DNA of 64,000 nt from assembly GCF_026342435.1 (NCBI RefSeq), contig NZ_JAPEMT010000001.1, positions 2,226,501-2,290,500 of the forward strand. The letters run 5' to 3'. Origin of the DNA: Streptomyces sp. NBC_00237. Lineage in GTDB: Bacteria > Actinomycetota > Actinomycetes > Streptomycetales > Streptomycetaceae. Made by a program: the position numbers and the translations under genes. Positions 1 through 8,610 of this stretch are shown piece after piece. The notes under the pieces are model-generated. The model saw only the letters and a list, made by a program, of their open reading frames with translations. It did no database searches and was not told the DNA's origin. Each line of letters starts with the position of its first letter. The stretch's first letter is position 1.

Positions 1-1025
1 GGCTCCTCCGGGAGGGGGCGCACCAGCCGACTGGTGTGCTGCCGCTCGTCGGGCAGGGACTGCGGGAGCACGTTCGTGTGCTCCGGGGCGGGAGCGGTGC
101 GCGGGATGACGCTGGTGTGCTCCTCGGGGCCCGTGGGCACGCTCTGCCTGGCCTGCGGCGGTACGACGTCCAGCTGCTCGTCGGAGAGTGCGCCGCGCGC
201 GGTGCGCGCCTGCCCCAGCAGGGCCACCGCGTCGAACGGGCGGGCCTGCGGATTGCGGGCCGTGGCGCTCGCCACCAGCTCGTCCAGCTCCAGCGCCAGT
301 CCGGGTACGGCGGCGGACGGCGGCGGGACGTCCTCGTTGAGGTGCTGGAAGAGCACCTGCGCCGGTGTGCCGCCGGAGCGGGGCTTGCTGCCGGTGAGCA
401 TCTCGTAGAGGACCACACCGCACGCGTACACGTCGGTACGGGTGTCGGAGGTGCCGTGCTCGATCTGCTCGGGGGCGAGGTAGGAGACCGTGCCGAGGAC
501 GGAGCCCGTGGTGCTGGTGACCGTGTCCACGGCCCGTACGAGACCGAAGTCGGCGACCTTCACCCGGCCGTCGTCCCCTATCAGGACGTTCTCCGGCTTC
601 ATGTCCCGGTGCACGAACCCGGCCCGGTGCGCGGCGCCGAGGGCGGCCAGCACCGGCTCCAGGATGTCCAGCGCGGCCCGGGGCTGGAGCGCGCCGCGCT
701 CGCGCAGGACGTCGCGCAGGGTGCAGCCCGCGATGTACTCCATCGCCAGGTAGACGTAGTCGCCGTCGGCGCCCTGGTCGAAGACGCCGACCACATTGGG
801 GTGCGCGAGACGGGCCACCGACTTGGCCTCGCGGATGAACCGCTCGACGAAGGTGGCGTCGGCGGCGAGCGAGAGGTGCATCACCTTGAGGGCGAGCACA
901 CGGTCGAGGCGGGTGTCCACGGCCCGGTAGACCGTGGCCATCCCGCCGACGGCGATGCGTGCCTCGACGAGGTAGCGGCCGTCGAGCAGCTGCCCGACGA
1001 GGGGGTCCTGGAGGGTCGTGTCCAC
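1..1025 (-). CDS. Ser/Thr protein kinase, C-terminus cut by window edge
   Basis: A Hanks-type kinase domain fills the visible 341 codons. The glycine-rich loop is near residues 26-33, the ATP lysine is K47 (ALKVMH), the catalytic loop is HRDMKPEN with D141, and the metal site is DFG with D159, followed by a Thr/Ser-rich activation loop and GTVSYLAPEQ. After the kinase fold the chain becomes Pro-rich, with three HT-containing repeats (EEHTSVIP, PEHTNVLP, QHTSRL) that look like phosphorylatable juxtamembrane sequence. Any membrane segment and sensor domain lie beyond position 1. I chose the GTG start because homology begins at once and a TAGACT -10 box (1032-1037) sits six bases upstream, suggesting a leaderless message. 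The Rv2175c-like gene at 5258 suggests this is the PknL counterpart, which is inference from synteny. Confidence 0.93.
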   Translation of the reverse strand, partial: MDTTLQDPLVGQLLDGRYLVEARIAVGGMATVYRAVDTRLDRVLALKVMHLSLAADATFVERFIREAKSVARLAHPNVVGVFDQGADGDYVYLAMEYIAGCTLRDVLRERGALQPRAALDILEPVLAALGAAHRAGFVHRDMKPENVLIGDDGRVKVADFGLVRAVDTVTSTTGSVLGTVSYLAPEQIEHGTSDTRTDVYACGVVLYEMLTGSKPRSGGTPAQVLFQHLNEDVPPPSAAVPGLALELDELVASATARNPQARPFDAVALLGQARTARGALSDEQLDVVPPQARQSVPTGPEEHTSVIPRTAPAPEHTNVLPQSLPDERQHTSRLVRPLPEE

Positions 1026-1090
1026 GGAGGGAGTCTACGAGCCGGTAGGGACGCGGCGGACGGGTGCGTACGGGGCGGGGCCGTACTGAA

Positions 1091-1116
1091 GCCGAGCTGT
1101 GACAGGCGATCTCGGC
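1091..1116 (-). terminator. weak hairpin after the thiOSG operon
   Basis: GCCGAG (1091-1096) and CTCGGC (1111-1116) can form a six-pair stem just beyond the thiG stop codon on the minus strand. There is no T-run, so read-through toward the kinase gene is possible. Confidence 0.25.
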
Positions 1117-1124
1117 CCGGGGAG

Positions 1125-2144
<1,020 letters not shown>

Positions 2145-2148
<4 letters not shown>

Positions 2149-3338
2149 GCGGGCTGCTCCTGTCGTACGGGAAGGGGCGCGGCGGGGGCGAACCGGCGCG
2201 GGGTGAAGGCACGTGCCTCGTCGGGCAGCCGCCCGGTCGTCAGTACGGTCGCCATGACGTCCCCCGTCACGGGCGTCAGCAGCACACCGTTGCGGTAGTG
2301 CCCGGTCGCCAGCACCAGCCCCGGCAGTGCGGTCGGGCCGAGCAGGGGGGCGTTGTCGGGGGAGCCAGGGCGCAGTCCTGCCCTGGTTTCGGTGAGGGGG
2401 AGTTCGGTGATGCCGGGGACGAGTTCGTGGGCGTCGCGCAGCAGCTCGTACACCCCGCCCGCCGTCACCGTGGTGTCCCAGCCGAGCTCCTCGCTGGTCG
2501 CCCCGACGACGAGTTCGCCGTTCGACCGGGGCACCAGGTAGACGTGGCTGCCGCGCACCACCGCACGCACCGTGCGGCTCAGGAACGGGGCGTACGCGGG
2601 CGGCACCGTCAGCCGCAGCACCTGTCCCTTGACGGGGCGTACCGGAGGGAGCACCTCCGGGGGCACTCCCGCGAGCCGGCCGCTCAGCGAACCCGCCGCC
2701 AGCACCACCTGGTCGGCGACGAGCTCGGTGCCGTCGGCCAGGAGCGCGCCGCTCGCCCGTTCCCGTACGACACGGAGCCGTTCGGCGCTCGTGCGGTGCA
2801 GGACCACTCCGGCGCGCTCACAGGCCGTCAGGAGGGCCGAGGCGAGGCGTCGCGGGTCGATCTGGTGGTCGCCGTCCACCCGCAGTCCGCCGCGCACGCC
2901 CGGCGCGAGCATCGGCTCCAGGCGGCGGCACTCGCGCCCGCTCAGCCACTCCGACTCCAGGCCCGACTGGCTTTGCAGGGCGTGCAGTTCGCGCAGGTGG
3001 GCCCGGTCGTCGGCGTCCAGGGCGACGGCGAGGGTGCCGCACGCGCGGTAGCCGGTGTCCTGTCCGGTCGCCTCCTGAAGCTCCCTGACGAAGTCCGGAT
3101 AGCGGCGCGCGGAGGCGAGGTTGAGGCCGAGCAGGGTCTGCTCGCCGTAGTGCAGTTCGGTGACGGCGGCCAGCATTCCCGCGGCCACCTGGGCGGCGCC
3201 GCCGCCCGGTTCGGGGTCGGCGAGCGCGACGCGCAGGCCCCGCTGCGCGGCCCGCCAGGCCGTCACGAGGCCGATGATCCCGCCTCCGACGACCAGGACG
3301 TCGTACGGCCTTCCCGAAGAATCCACAGAGGTGTGCAT
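2145..3338 (-). CDS. thiO: glycine oxidase ThiO (FAD-dependent)
   Basis: A 397-residue FAD-dependent amine oxidase that converts glycine to dehydroglycine for the thiazole synthase. The N-terminal dinucleotide-binding motif is VVGGGIIGL (about residues 15-23). The C-terminal FAD contact AGLRPGSPDNAPLLG and the ending ATGHYRNGVLLTPVTG are typical of the DAO/ThiO family. Streptomycetes use the aerobic ThiO route rather than radical-SAM ThiH, and no thiH is seen here. It is the first gene of thiOSG. The ATG at 3338 sits just after a TPP riboswitch whose 3' side contains the ribosome-binding sequence GGGAGGGG, so translation should fall when TPP is abundant. Confidence 0.95.
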
Positions 3339-3344
3339 GGGCGT

Positions 3345-3442
3345 CCAGCCCCTCCCTTCGCCGGCATGACCCGGATCAGGTTCGTACGGTCGGAGGCCCG
3401 GTCAGCCTCCCTCTCAGCCCGGTCCGCCGGGCTCCCGTGAGT
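3345..3442 (-). promoter_or_regulatory. TPP (thi-box) riboswitch upstream of thiO
   Basis: Read on the minus strand, this leader contains both conserved thi-box elements: CTGAGA in the first arm and CCTGATCCGGGTCATGCCGG in the second, with a variable GC-rich stem between them. The second arm runs straight into GAAGGGAGGGG, the ribosome-binding site of thiO, a few bases before its ATG. In actinomycetes this layout normally blocks ribosome access when TPP binds. A possible -10 (TAGTCT) lies at about 3456-3461 on the same strand. The edges given are approximate. Confidence 0.95.
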
Positions 3443-3497
3443 GCTTGTACGGTGACCAGACTAGTCCCTGGGTTCAACAGACTGTGAGGTACGTTCC

Positions 3498-3908
3498 GTG
3501 CCCCGTTCGCTCGACGGACTCGTTCTCGCGCCGGTCGCCGACCAGGCGCCGGGCCAGGTCGGCACCCGCACGCGTTTCGCCTACCACGAGGACGGCGGCC
3601 GGATCTGGGCCGAGTACGCGGGCGGCGACGTCGTACGGGGGCACCTGGTCGGCACGCGCGAGGGCGACCGGCTCGACTTCCGCTACGTACAGCTCAAGCA
3701 CGACGGAACGACGTCGTCCGGTCATTGCCTGTCGCAGGTCACGCTGGGTCCCGACGGCCGCGTTCGGCTGACGGAGAGCTGGGCATGGGAGTCCCAGGAC
3801 GGCAGTGGTACGAGCGTCGTCGAGGAGCTGGCCGCCCAAGACCTGGATCAGGACCGGACCCAGGACCGGAATCAGAACCGGAACCGGAACCGGAATCAGA
3901 AGTCCTGA
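3498..3908 (+). CDS. small conserved protein, possible lipocalin-like beta barrel
   Basis: A 136-residue soluble protein of unknown function. Its body alternates short strands rich in Gly, Asp and aromatic residues (RFAYHEDGGRIWAEYAGG, GDRLDFRYVQL, SGHCLSQVTL, LTESWAWES), a pattern fitting a small beta barrel. Homologous streptomycete proteins are sometimes labelled N-acetylglutamate synthase, but no acetyltransferase motif is visible. The last 20 or so residues are a low-complexity Asp/Gln/Arg/Asn run encoded by repeated ACCGGA-type hexamers (about 3848-3900), so the C-terminus probably varies between strains. It starts with GTG, with GAGG about ten bases upstream. It is divergent from thiO and 28 bases ahead of the flavoprotein gene, so it is likely co-transcribed with that gene. 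Confidence 0.8.
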   Translation: MPRSLDGLVLAPVADQAPGQVGTRTRFAYHEDGGRIWAEYAGGDVVRGHLVGTREGDRLDFRYVQLKHDGTTSSGHCLSQVTLGPDGRVRLTESWAWESQDGSGTSVVEELAAQDLDQDRTQDRNQNRNRNRNQKS

Positions 3909-3936
3909 CGGCCCGTCAGAAACGTAAGGTGGTCGC

Positions 3937-5145
3937 GTGAGCGAGCAGAAGCGCATCGTCGTCGTCGGCGCGGGCATGGCCGGAGTGCAGACCGCCGTCG
4001 CCCTGCGGGAGCAGGGCTTCCAGGGCACGGTCACCCTGATCGGGGCGGAACCCCACCAGCCGTACGACAGGCCGCCGCTGTCCAAGGCGGTCCTGCTCGG
4101 CAAGGCCGAGGGATCCGCCTTCGAGGTCGACTTCGAGGCGCTGGGCGTCGAACTGCGCCTCGGCTGCGAGGCCGTCGCCCTGCGCCCGGACGACCACGAG
4201 GTCGACACCCTCACGGGGCCGGTCGCCTACGACGCCCTGGTGATCGCCACCGGGGCGGACCCGATCACCCTCCCCGGCTCCCTCGGGGCACCCGGCGTGC
4301 ACCTCTTGAGGACGCTCGACGACGCGCAGCGGCTGCGCCCTGTGCTGGACGCACAGAGCGACGTCGTGGTCGTCGGGGCGGGGTGGATCGGCGCGGAGTT
4401 CACCACCGCCGCCCGAGAGGCGGGCTGCACGGTCACCGTCGTCGAGGCCGCCGACCGGCCGCTCGCCGGGACGATGCCCGCCGAGATCGCCGTCCCGATG
4501 GCCGCCTGGTACGCCGAGGGCGGCGCCGAGCTGCTCACCGGCGCTCGGGTGGCCTCCGTGGAGCCGGGCGCGGTGCTGCTCGCCGACGGCCGCCGCATCC
4601 CCGCCGACGCGGTCGTCGTCGGCATCGGCGCCCGGCCCACGACCGGCTGGCTGGCCGGTTCCGGTGTGGAGCTGGGTGCGGACGGGTCCGTCACCGCCGA
4701 CGAGCACCTGCGCACCTCCGTGCCCGACGTGTACGCCGTCGGCGACTGTGCCTCCTTCCCCTCGCACCGGTACGGCGCGCGCCTGCTCGTGCACCACTGG
4801 GACAACGCCCTCCAGGGCCCGCGCGCCGTCGCGGCCGGCATCGTGGGCGGCATGCCGCGGCCCTACGACCCGGTGCCCTACTTCTGGTCCGAGCAGTTCG
4901 GCCGCTTCGTGCAGTACGTCGGCCACCACGCGGACGCCGACGAGATGATCTGGCGCGGCGACCCCGGCACCCCCTCCTGGTCGGTGTGCTGGCTGCGTGG
5001 CGGCGCGCTGGTGGCCCTGCTGGCGGTGGGCCGCCCGCGCGACCTGGCACAGGGGCGCAAGCTCGTGGAGGCGGGCGCGGCACTGGACCCGGTGCGGGCC
5101 GCGGACCCCTCCGTGCCGCTGAAATCGGCGGTGCTGAAGCCGTAG
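3937..5145 (+). CDS. FAD/NAD(P)H oxidoreductase, ferredoxin-reductase type
   Basis: A 402-residue class-I pyridine nucleotide oxidoreductase of the putidaredoxin/rhodocoxin reductase type. The FAD-binding motif VVGAGMAGVQTA lies at about residues 8-19, the NAD(P) motif VVVGAGWIGAEF near 145-156, and the second FAD contact is DVYAVGDCASF. The C-terminal third (PYFWSEQFGRFVQYVG) matches the reductase C-terminal domain. Such enzymes pass electrons from NAD(P)H to a ferredoxin serving cytochrome P450s or dioxygenases, but no ferredoxin or P450 gene is adjacent, so the partner is unknown. The GTG start follows AAGGTGG at a normal distance. Confidence 0.92.
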   Translation: MSEQKRIVVVGAGMAGVQTAVALREQGFQGTVTLIGAEPHQPYDRPPLSKAVLLGKAEGSAFEVDFEALGVELRLGCEAVALRPDDHEVDTLTGPVAYDALVIATGADPITLPGSLGAPGVHLLRTLDDAQRLRPVLDAQSDVVVVGAGWIGAEFTTAAREAGCTVTVVEAADRPLAGTMPAEIAVPMAAWYAEGGAELLTGARVASVEPGAVLLADGRRIPADAVVVGIGARPTTGWLAGSGVELGADGSVTADEHLRTSVPDVYAVGDCASFPSHRYGARLLVHHWDNALQGPRAVAAGIVGGMPRPYDPVPYFWSEQFGRFVQYVGHHADADEMIWRGDPGTPSWSVCWLRGGALVALLAVGRPRDLAQGRKLVEAGAALDPVRAADPSVPLKSAVLKP

Positions 5146-5169
5146 GGGCCCGCAAGCCATGGCCGGACC

Positions 5170-5199
5170 GTACGGAACCAGTACGGAATCCGTACGGAA
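5170..5199 (+). repeat. three GTACGGAA boxes at 11-bp spacing
   Basis: GTACGGAA occurs at 5170-5177, 5181-5188 and 5192-5199, each starting exactly 11 bases after the last, so the boxes lie on the same face of the helix. They are 59 to 88 bases upstream of the gene for an Rv2175c-like DNA-binding protein and could be its operator. GTACGG words are common in Streptomyces; the phasing is the noteworthy part. Confidence 0.5.
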
Positions 5200-5257
5200 T
5201 GTCCGTAAGGACCGGGCCCGGGTGCCGGTTGTCAGTCCTGGATGGCACGCTTGTCCT

Positions 5258-5623
5258 GTGACCGAGATTGACGCAAAGATCGATGCCCTCGTCCCCGCCT
5301 GGCTCTACCTCCCCGACATCGCGGAGATGCTCGACCTGGAGGTGACGAAGGTGCGGCAGCTGGTGAAGGACGGCCAGCTCATCGCCGTACGACGCGGTGA
5401 GAACCGTTCGCTCCAGGTGCCCGCCCCCTTCATCGACGGAGACAAGATCGTCAAGGGGCTGCCCGGCCTCCTGACGGTGCTGAAGGACGACGGCTTCTCC
5501 GACGTGGAGATGCTGGAGTGGCTCTTCACCGCCGACCCGACCCTGCCCGGCACGCCCGCGCAGGCCCTGAGCGAGAATCGCGGCACGGAGGTGAAGCGCC
5601 GCGCCCAGGCGCTCGCCCTCTGA
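5258..5623 (+). CDS. Rv2175c-family winged-HTH DNA-binding protein
   Basis: A 121-residue protein with an N-terminal helix-turn-helix ([37 protein letters not shown] in outline) and a helical C-terminal domain ([22 protein letters not shown]). It fits the Rv2175c family, in which the mycobacterial protein binds DNA and is phosphorylated by PknL near its N-terminus. Here the N-terminus is MTEIDAKID, with one threonine. The GTG at 5258 was preferred to upstream in-frame codons because homology and the helix-turn-helix begin directly after it. A kinase gene lies 4 kb away, keeping the kinase/regulator pair loosely linked. Three phased GTACGGAA boxes upstream suggest autoregulation. Confidence 0.88.
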   Translation: MTEIDAKIDALVPAWLYLPDIAEMLDLEVTKVRQLVKDGQLIAVRRGENRSLQVPAPFIDGDKIVKGLPGLLTVLKDDGFSDVEMLEWLFTADPTLPGTPAQALSENRGTEVKRRAQALAL

Positions 5624-5628
5624 GCAAC

Positions 5629-5713
5629 CGACACACCACGGCAGCCGGGACAACAGGGCAGCCAAGACGACACGGCAGCCGACGCACCAGGGCAGCCGAT
5701 GCAACAGGGCGGC
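5629..5713 (+). repeat. five tandem copies of a 17-bp repeat
   Basis: Five head-to-tail 17-base units run from 5629 to 5713 with consensus CGACGCACCAGGGCAGC: 5629-5645, 5646-5662, 5663-5679, 5680-5696 and 5697-5713. Each ends in GGCAGC (GGCGGC in the last). The array lies between the DNA-binding protein gene and thiE and is not inside a supported reading frame. It is probably a minisatellite of variable copy number. Confidence 0.85.
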
Positions 5714-5748
5714 CGTACGGCCCCGGCGCGTCCGGGACCGTACGGCCG
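5710..5748 (+). terminator. 11-bp inverted repeat before thiE
   Basis: CGGCCGTACGG (5710-5720) and CCGTACGGCCG (5738-5748) are perfect inverted arms around a 17-base loop. Each arm contains the self-palindrome CCGTACGG. It follows the DNA-binding protein gene and precedes thiE by about 50 bases. No T-run is present, so it may be a weak terminator, a leader hairpin or a protein site. Confidence 0.4.
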
Positions 5749-5801
5749 CCCGGCCCGCGGACGCCGCAGCGGCGTCCGCCCGAACGGGGGGACACACCAT
5801 C

Positions 5802-6461
5802 ATGCCCACGCCCAGCGAGCAGCTCGCCGACGCCCGGCTCTACCTCTGTACGGACGCCCGCAAGGAGCGGGGAGACCTCCGGGCCTTCCTCGACGCGGTG
5901 CTCTCCTCGGGCGTCGACATCGTCCAGCTCCGCGACAAGGGCATGGAGGCGGGCGAGGAGCTGGAACACCTCGCGGTCCTCGCCGACGCCTGCCGAGAGC
6001 ACGGCAAGCTCCTCGCCGTGAACGACCGCGCCGACGTGGCCCACGCCATCGGCAGCGACGTCCTCCACCTCGGCCAGGGCGACCTGCCCGTGCCCGCCGC
6101 CCGCGCCATCCTCGGCGCGCGCAGCGACGACGTCCTGATCGGCCGCTCCACGCACGCCGCCGCCGAGGTCGACGCGGCCGTCGCCGAGCCCGGCGTCGAC
6201 TACTTCTGCACCGGCCCCTGCTGGCCCACCCCCACCAAGCCCGGACGGCACGCCCCCGGCCTCGACCTGGTGCGTTACGCGGCCTCCCTCGACCAGCCGC
6301 GCCCCTGGTTCGCCATCGGCGGCATCGACGTCCGCAATCTGGACGAGGTGCTGGCCGCCGGAGCCCGCCGGGTGGTGGTCGTCCGCGCTCTCACCGAGGC
6401 CGCGGACCCCGCCACCGCTGCGGCGGAACTGGCCAAGCGGATCAGGTCATACGATCAGTAG
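5802..6461 (+). CDS. thiE: thiamine-phosphate synthase ThiE
   Basis: ThiE joins HMP pyrophosphate to thiazole phosphate to give thiamine monophosphate, the step that uses the product of ThiG. The 219-residue TIM barrel shows [10 protein letters not shown] (pyrophosphate contact), [30 protein letters not shown], the [12 protein letters not shown] loop and AIGGID. All expected substrate-binding segments are present and the length is normal. It is on the opposite strand from thiOSG and has no TPP riboswitch upstream, so its control differs. Only a weak G-rich ribosome-binding site precedes the ATG. Confidence 0.96.
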   Translation: MPTPSEQLADARLYLCTDARKERGDLRAFLDAVLSSGVDIVQLRDKGMEAGEELEHLAVLADACREHGKLLAVNDRADVAHAIGSDVLHLGQGDLPVPAARAILGARSDDVLIGRSTHAAAEVDAAVAEPGVDYFCTGPCWPTPTKPGRHAPGLDLVRYAASLDQPRPWFAIGGIDVRNLDEVLAAGARRVVVVRALTEAADPATAAAELAKRIRSYDQ

Positions 6462-6537
6462 CCGTTCGAGCCCTGCCGGATAACTGTCCGAAGGGTGGAC
6501 AAGAAACCGGCATAACGGACCTTTGCCTCCTGGCTGG

Positions 6538-6567
6538 TTGGGGGTCGGCGGCCCCGCTGGCTAACCT
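6538..6567 (+). promoter_or_regulatory. putative metF promoter, leaderless transcript
   Basis: TTGGGG (6538-6543), an 18-base spacer and TAACCT (6562-6567) resemble a vegetative promoter. The -10 ends six bases before the metF ATG and there is no ribosome-binding site, so transcription probably starts at or next to the ATG. Confidence 0.45.
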
Positions 6568-6573
6568 CTCCGC

Positions 6574-7509
6574 ATGGCCCTTGGCACAGCTTCCACCAGA
6601 TCAGACCGCGCGCTTACGGTGCGTGAACTGCTGGAGACCGGAAAGACGTCGTTTTCCTTCGAATTCTCGGCCCGCAGGACCGAGAAGGGTGAGCAGAACC
6701 TCTGGAACGCCCTGCGCAGGGTCGAGGCGGTGCGCCCCAGCTTCGTCTCCGTGACCTACGGAGCGGGCGGCTCCACCCGCGAGGGCACTGTCAAGGCCAC
6801 CCAGAAGATCGCCTCGGACTCCACGCTCACGCCCGTCGCGCACCTCACCGCCGTCGACCACTCGGTCGCCCAGTTGCGCAACATGGTCGGGCAGTTCGCG
6901 GACGCGGGCATCCGGAACATCCTCGCCGTGCGCGGCGACCCGCCGGGCGACCCGATGGCCGAATGGGTCAAGCACCCCGAGGGCGTGACGTACGCGTCCG
7001 AACTCGTCGCCCTCATCAAGGAGTCCGGCGACTTCTGCGTCGGCGTCGCCGCATTCCCCGAGATGCACCCGCGCTCGGAGAGCTGGGATTCCGACATCCG
7101 CCACTTCGTGGAGAAGTGCCGGGCCGGTGCCGATTACGCCATCACGCAGATGTTCTTCGACCCGGAGAGCTATCTGCGGATGCGTGACCGCGTGGAAGCA
7201 GCGGGTTGCGACACCCCGATCATTCCCGAGGTGATGCCTGTCACGCTGGTCAGGCAGTTGGACAGACTTCCGCAGCTCAGCAACGCGCATTTCCCGGACG
7301 CCGTGAAAGAGCGCATGCTCGCGGTCAAAGACGATCCCGCCGCTGTACGCTCCATTGGCATCGAGTTCGCCACGGAGTTCTGCGCGACGCTGCTTGCCGA
7401 AGGTGTACCGGGAATGCACTTCATCACGCTGAACAACTCGACGGCGACGCTTGAGATCTACGAGAATCTCGGACTGCACGACGAGACGTCACTGCCGACG
7501 CAGTCGTAG
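6574..7509 (+). CDS. metF: methylenetetrahydrofolate reductase MetF
   Basis: MetF reduces 5,10-methylene-THF to 5-methyl-THF, the methyl donor for methionine synthesis. The 311-residue TIM barrel carries [18 protein letters not shown], the catalytic glutamate region [27 protein letters not shown] for FAD binding, and [12 protein letters not shown]. It ends with [26 protein letters not shown], as expected for short bacterial MetF proteins. No ribosome-binding sequence precedes the ATG, and a -10-like TAACCT six bases upstream suggests a leaderless message. The pairing with an Rv2175c-like gene recalls the mycobacterial order, where a metF-like gene lies close to Rv2175c and pknL. Confidence 0.96.
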   Translation: MALGTASTRSDRALTVRELLETGKTSFSFEFSARRTEKGEQNLWNALRRVEAVRPSFVSVTYGAGGSTREGTVKATQKIASDSTLTPVAHLTAVDHSVAQLRNMVGQFADAGIRNILAVRGDPPGDPMAEWVKHPEGVTYASELVALIKESGDFCVGVAAFPEMHPRSESWDSDIRHFVEKCRAGADYAITQMFFDPESYLRMRDRVEAAGCDTPIIPEVMPVTLVRQLDRLPQLSNAHFPDAVKERMLAVKDDPAAVRSIGIEFATEFCATLLAEGVPGMHFITLNNSTATLEIYENLGLHDETSLPTQS

Positions 7510-7575
7510 CAGTCATCACAGCTGTACTCGCGCCGCGGCCATCAGAGGATGCGCGGCCGCAGGAGAGGGGCGTAC

Positions 7576-8529
7576 ATGGGCTGGACGGTCCTCTACATCG
7601 CATTCGGCGTGGTCGCGCTGTGGCTGCTCGGCGAAGTGCTGTTGCAGTACAAGGCGCGGCTGCGCTGGCGGGTGCTCGCCTTCGGGGGCTTCGCCGTCGT
7701 CGTGGTCGGCGTGCTGCTGCCGTCCGTGCTGGTGATCGGCGCGGGCGCCGTCGCCTTCGCCGTCGGCCAGACGTACGTCACGCTGTCCTTCCGCCGGGGC
7801 TTCTCCACCGGATGGGCGATCGGCGGCAGCCCGGGCGCCAGCAAGCGCCGCAGGGGCAACGCCGAGGCCGCCCCGCAGCAGCCGACGCTCCAGGTCTCCG
7901 GACTGGAGTACGGGGAGCAGCAGGGCGCGCAGGGCTTCGACACCGCGCAAAGCTTCGACACCGCGCAGGGCTTCGACCAGGGCCACGGCGACCAGGGACA
8001 CAGCGACCAGGGCCGCGGTGATCAGGGCCGCGGCGCATCCCAGCAGGGCGCCACGCGGAACGCGGTCTACGAGCCGCAGCCGATGCCCGACGAGACCGGC
8101 CGGTACGGGATCTACGACGCCTCGTCGCCCTACCCCGCACCCGCCGGGGCTCCGCAGGCACAGGGCTACGACGACTTCGGCAGCGGCTCCTACCCCACGT
8201 ACGACCCGCAGGGCGGCGGCCACTCCCAGGACACCGCCGACACCGGGGCGTACGCCTACGACAACACCGGGCAGCAGCAGTACGCCGCCTACTCCGACCC
8301 GTACATCGGCACGCAGTCCTACGGCGGCACCGAGTACGACGCGTACGGCGGCCAGCAGCAGATGTACCCGGGCCCCTACGAGGGCTACCCGGGCGAGACG
8401 CCGCCCGGCGGGGTGTGGGTCCCGCAGCAGCGCGACGGCGAGCAGCCGCTCGGCCCCGAGGCTCCGCAGCAGCCCGCCGGTTACCCCAACGGCTACGACA
8501 CCGGGGCGAACGGGCCGTACCGGTACTGA
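7576..8529 (+). CDS. membrane-anchored protein with Tyr/Gln/Gly-rich repetitive tail
   Basis: Unknown function. The 317-residue protein starts with two membrane segments (about residues 3-22 and 33-64: LYIAFGVVALWLLGEVLL; LAFGGFAVVVVGVLLPSVLVIGAGAVAF) and a basic juncture, SKRRRG. From about residue 100 it is a low-complexity cytoplasmic or extracellular tail. First come short repeats of the QGFDTAQ and DQGHGDQG kind, then Tyr/Gly/Gln/Pro-rich sequence (DPYIGTQSYGG, QQMYPGPYEGYPG). Such tails are disordered and may self-associate. AGGAGAGGGG supports the ATG start. It follows metF by 66 bases. A 22-bp direct duplication covers its stop codon and a strong bidirectional hairpin follows. Confidence 0.88.
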   Translation: MGWTVLYIAFGVVALWLLGEVLLQYKARLRWRVLAFGGFAVVVVGVLLPSVLVIGAGAVAFAVGQTYVTLSFRRGFSTGWAIGGSPGASKRRRGNAEAAPQQPTLQVSGLEYGEQQGAQGFDTAQSFDTAQGFDQGHGDQGHSDQGRGDQGRGASQQGATRNAVYEPQPMPDETGRYGIYDASSPYPAPAGAPQAQGYDDFGSGSYPTYDPQGGGHSQDTADTGAYAYDNTGQQQYAAYSDPYIGTQSYGGTEYDAYGGQQQMYPGPYEGYPGETPPGGVWVPQQRDGEQPLGPEAPQQPAGYPNGYDTGANGPYRY

Positions 8530-8553
8530 CAAACGGGCCGTACCGGTACTGAC
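8509..8553 (+). repeat. 22-bp direct duplication across a stop codon
   Basis: The 22 bases at 8509-8530 are repeated exactly at 8532-8553 with one base between. The first copy holds the last codons and the TGA of the preceding gene; the second is a non-coding relic of the same codons. This looks like a recent slippage event. Confidence 0.85.
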
Positions 8554-8561
8554 CTCCGCGA

Positions 8562-8604
8562 GCGCGAGGGCCCGAGTCTCCACCAGAGACTCGGGCCCTC
8601 GCGC
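8562..8604. terminator. bidirectional terminator hairpin between convergent genes
   Basis: A perfect 19-base stem (8562-8580 with 8586-8604) and a five-base loop, CACCA, separate the plus-strand membrane protein gene from the minus-strand oxidoreductase gene. Such long GC-rich stems without a T-run are common Streptomyces terminators. Confidence 0.85.
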
Positions 8605-8610
8605 GTACCC

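Noticed and set aside
6462..6573. Riboswitch (SAM or SAH) upstream of metF
   Set aside because: No conserved riboswitch core is visible, and the likely promoter leaves no leader.
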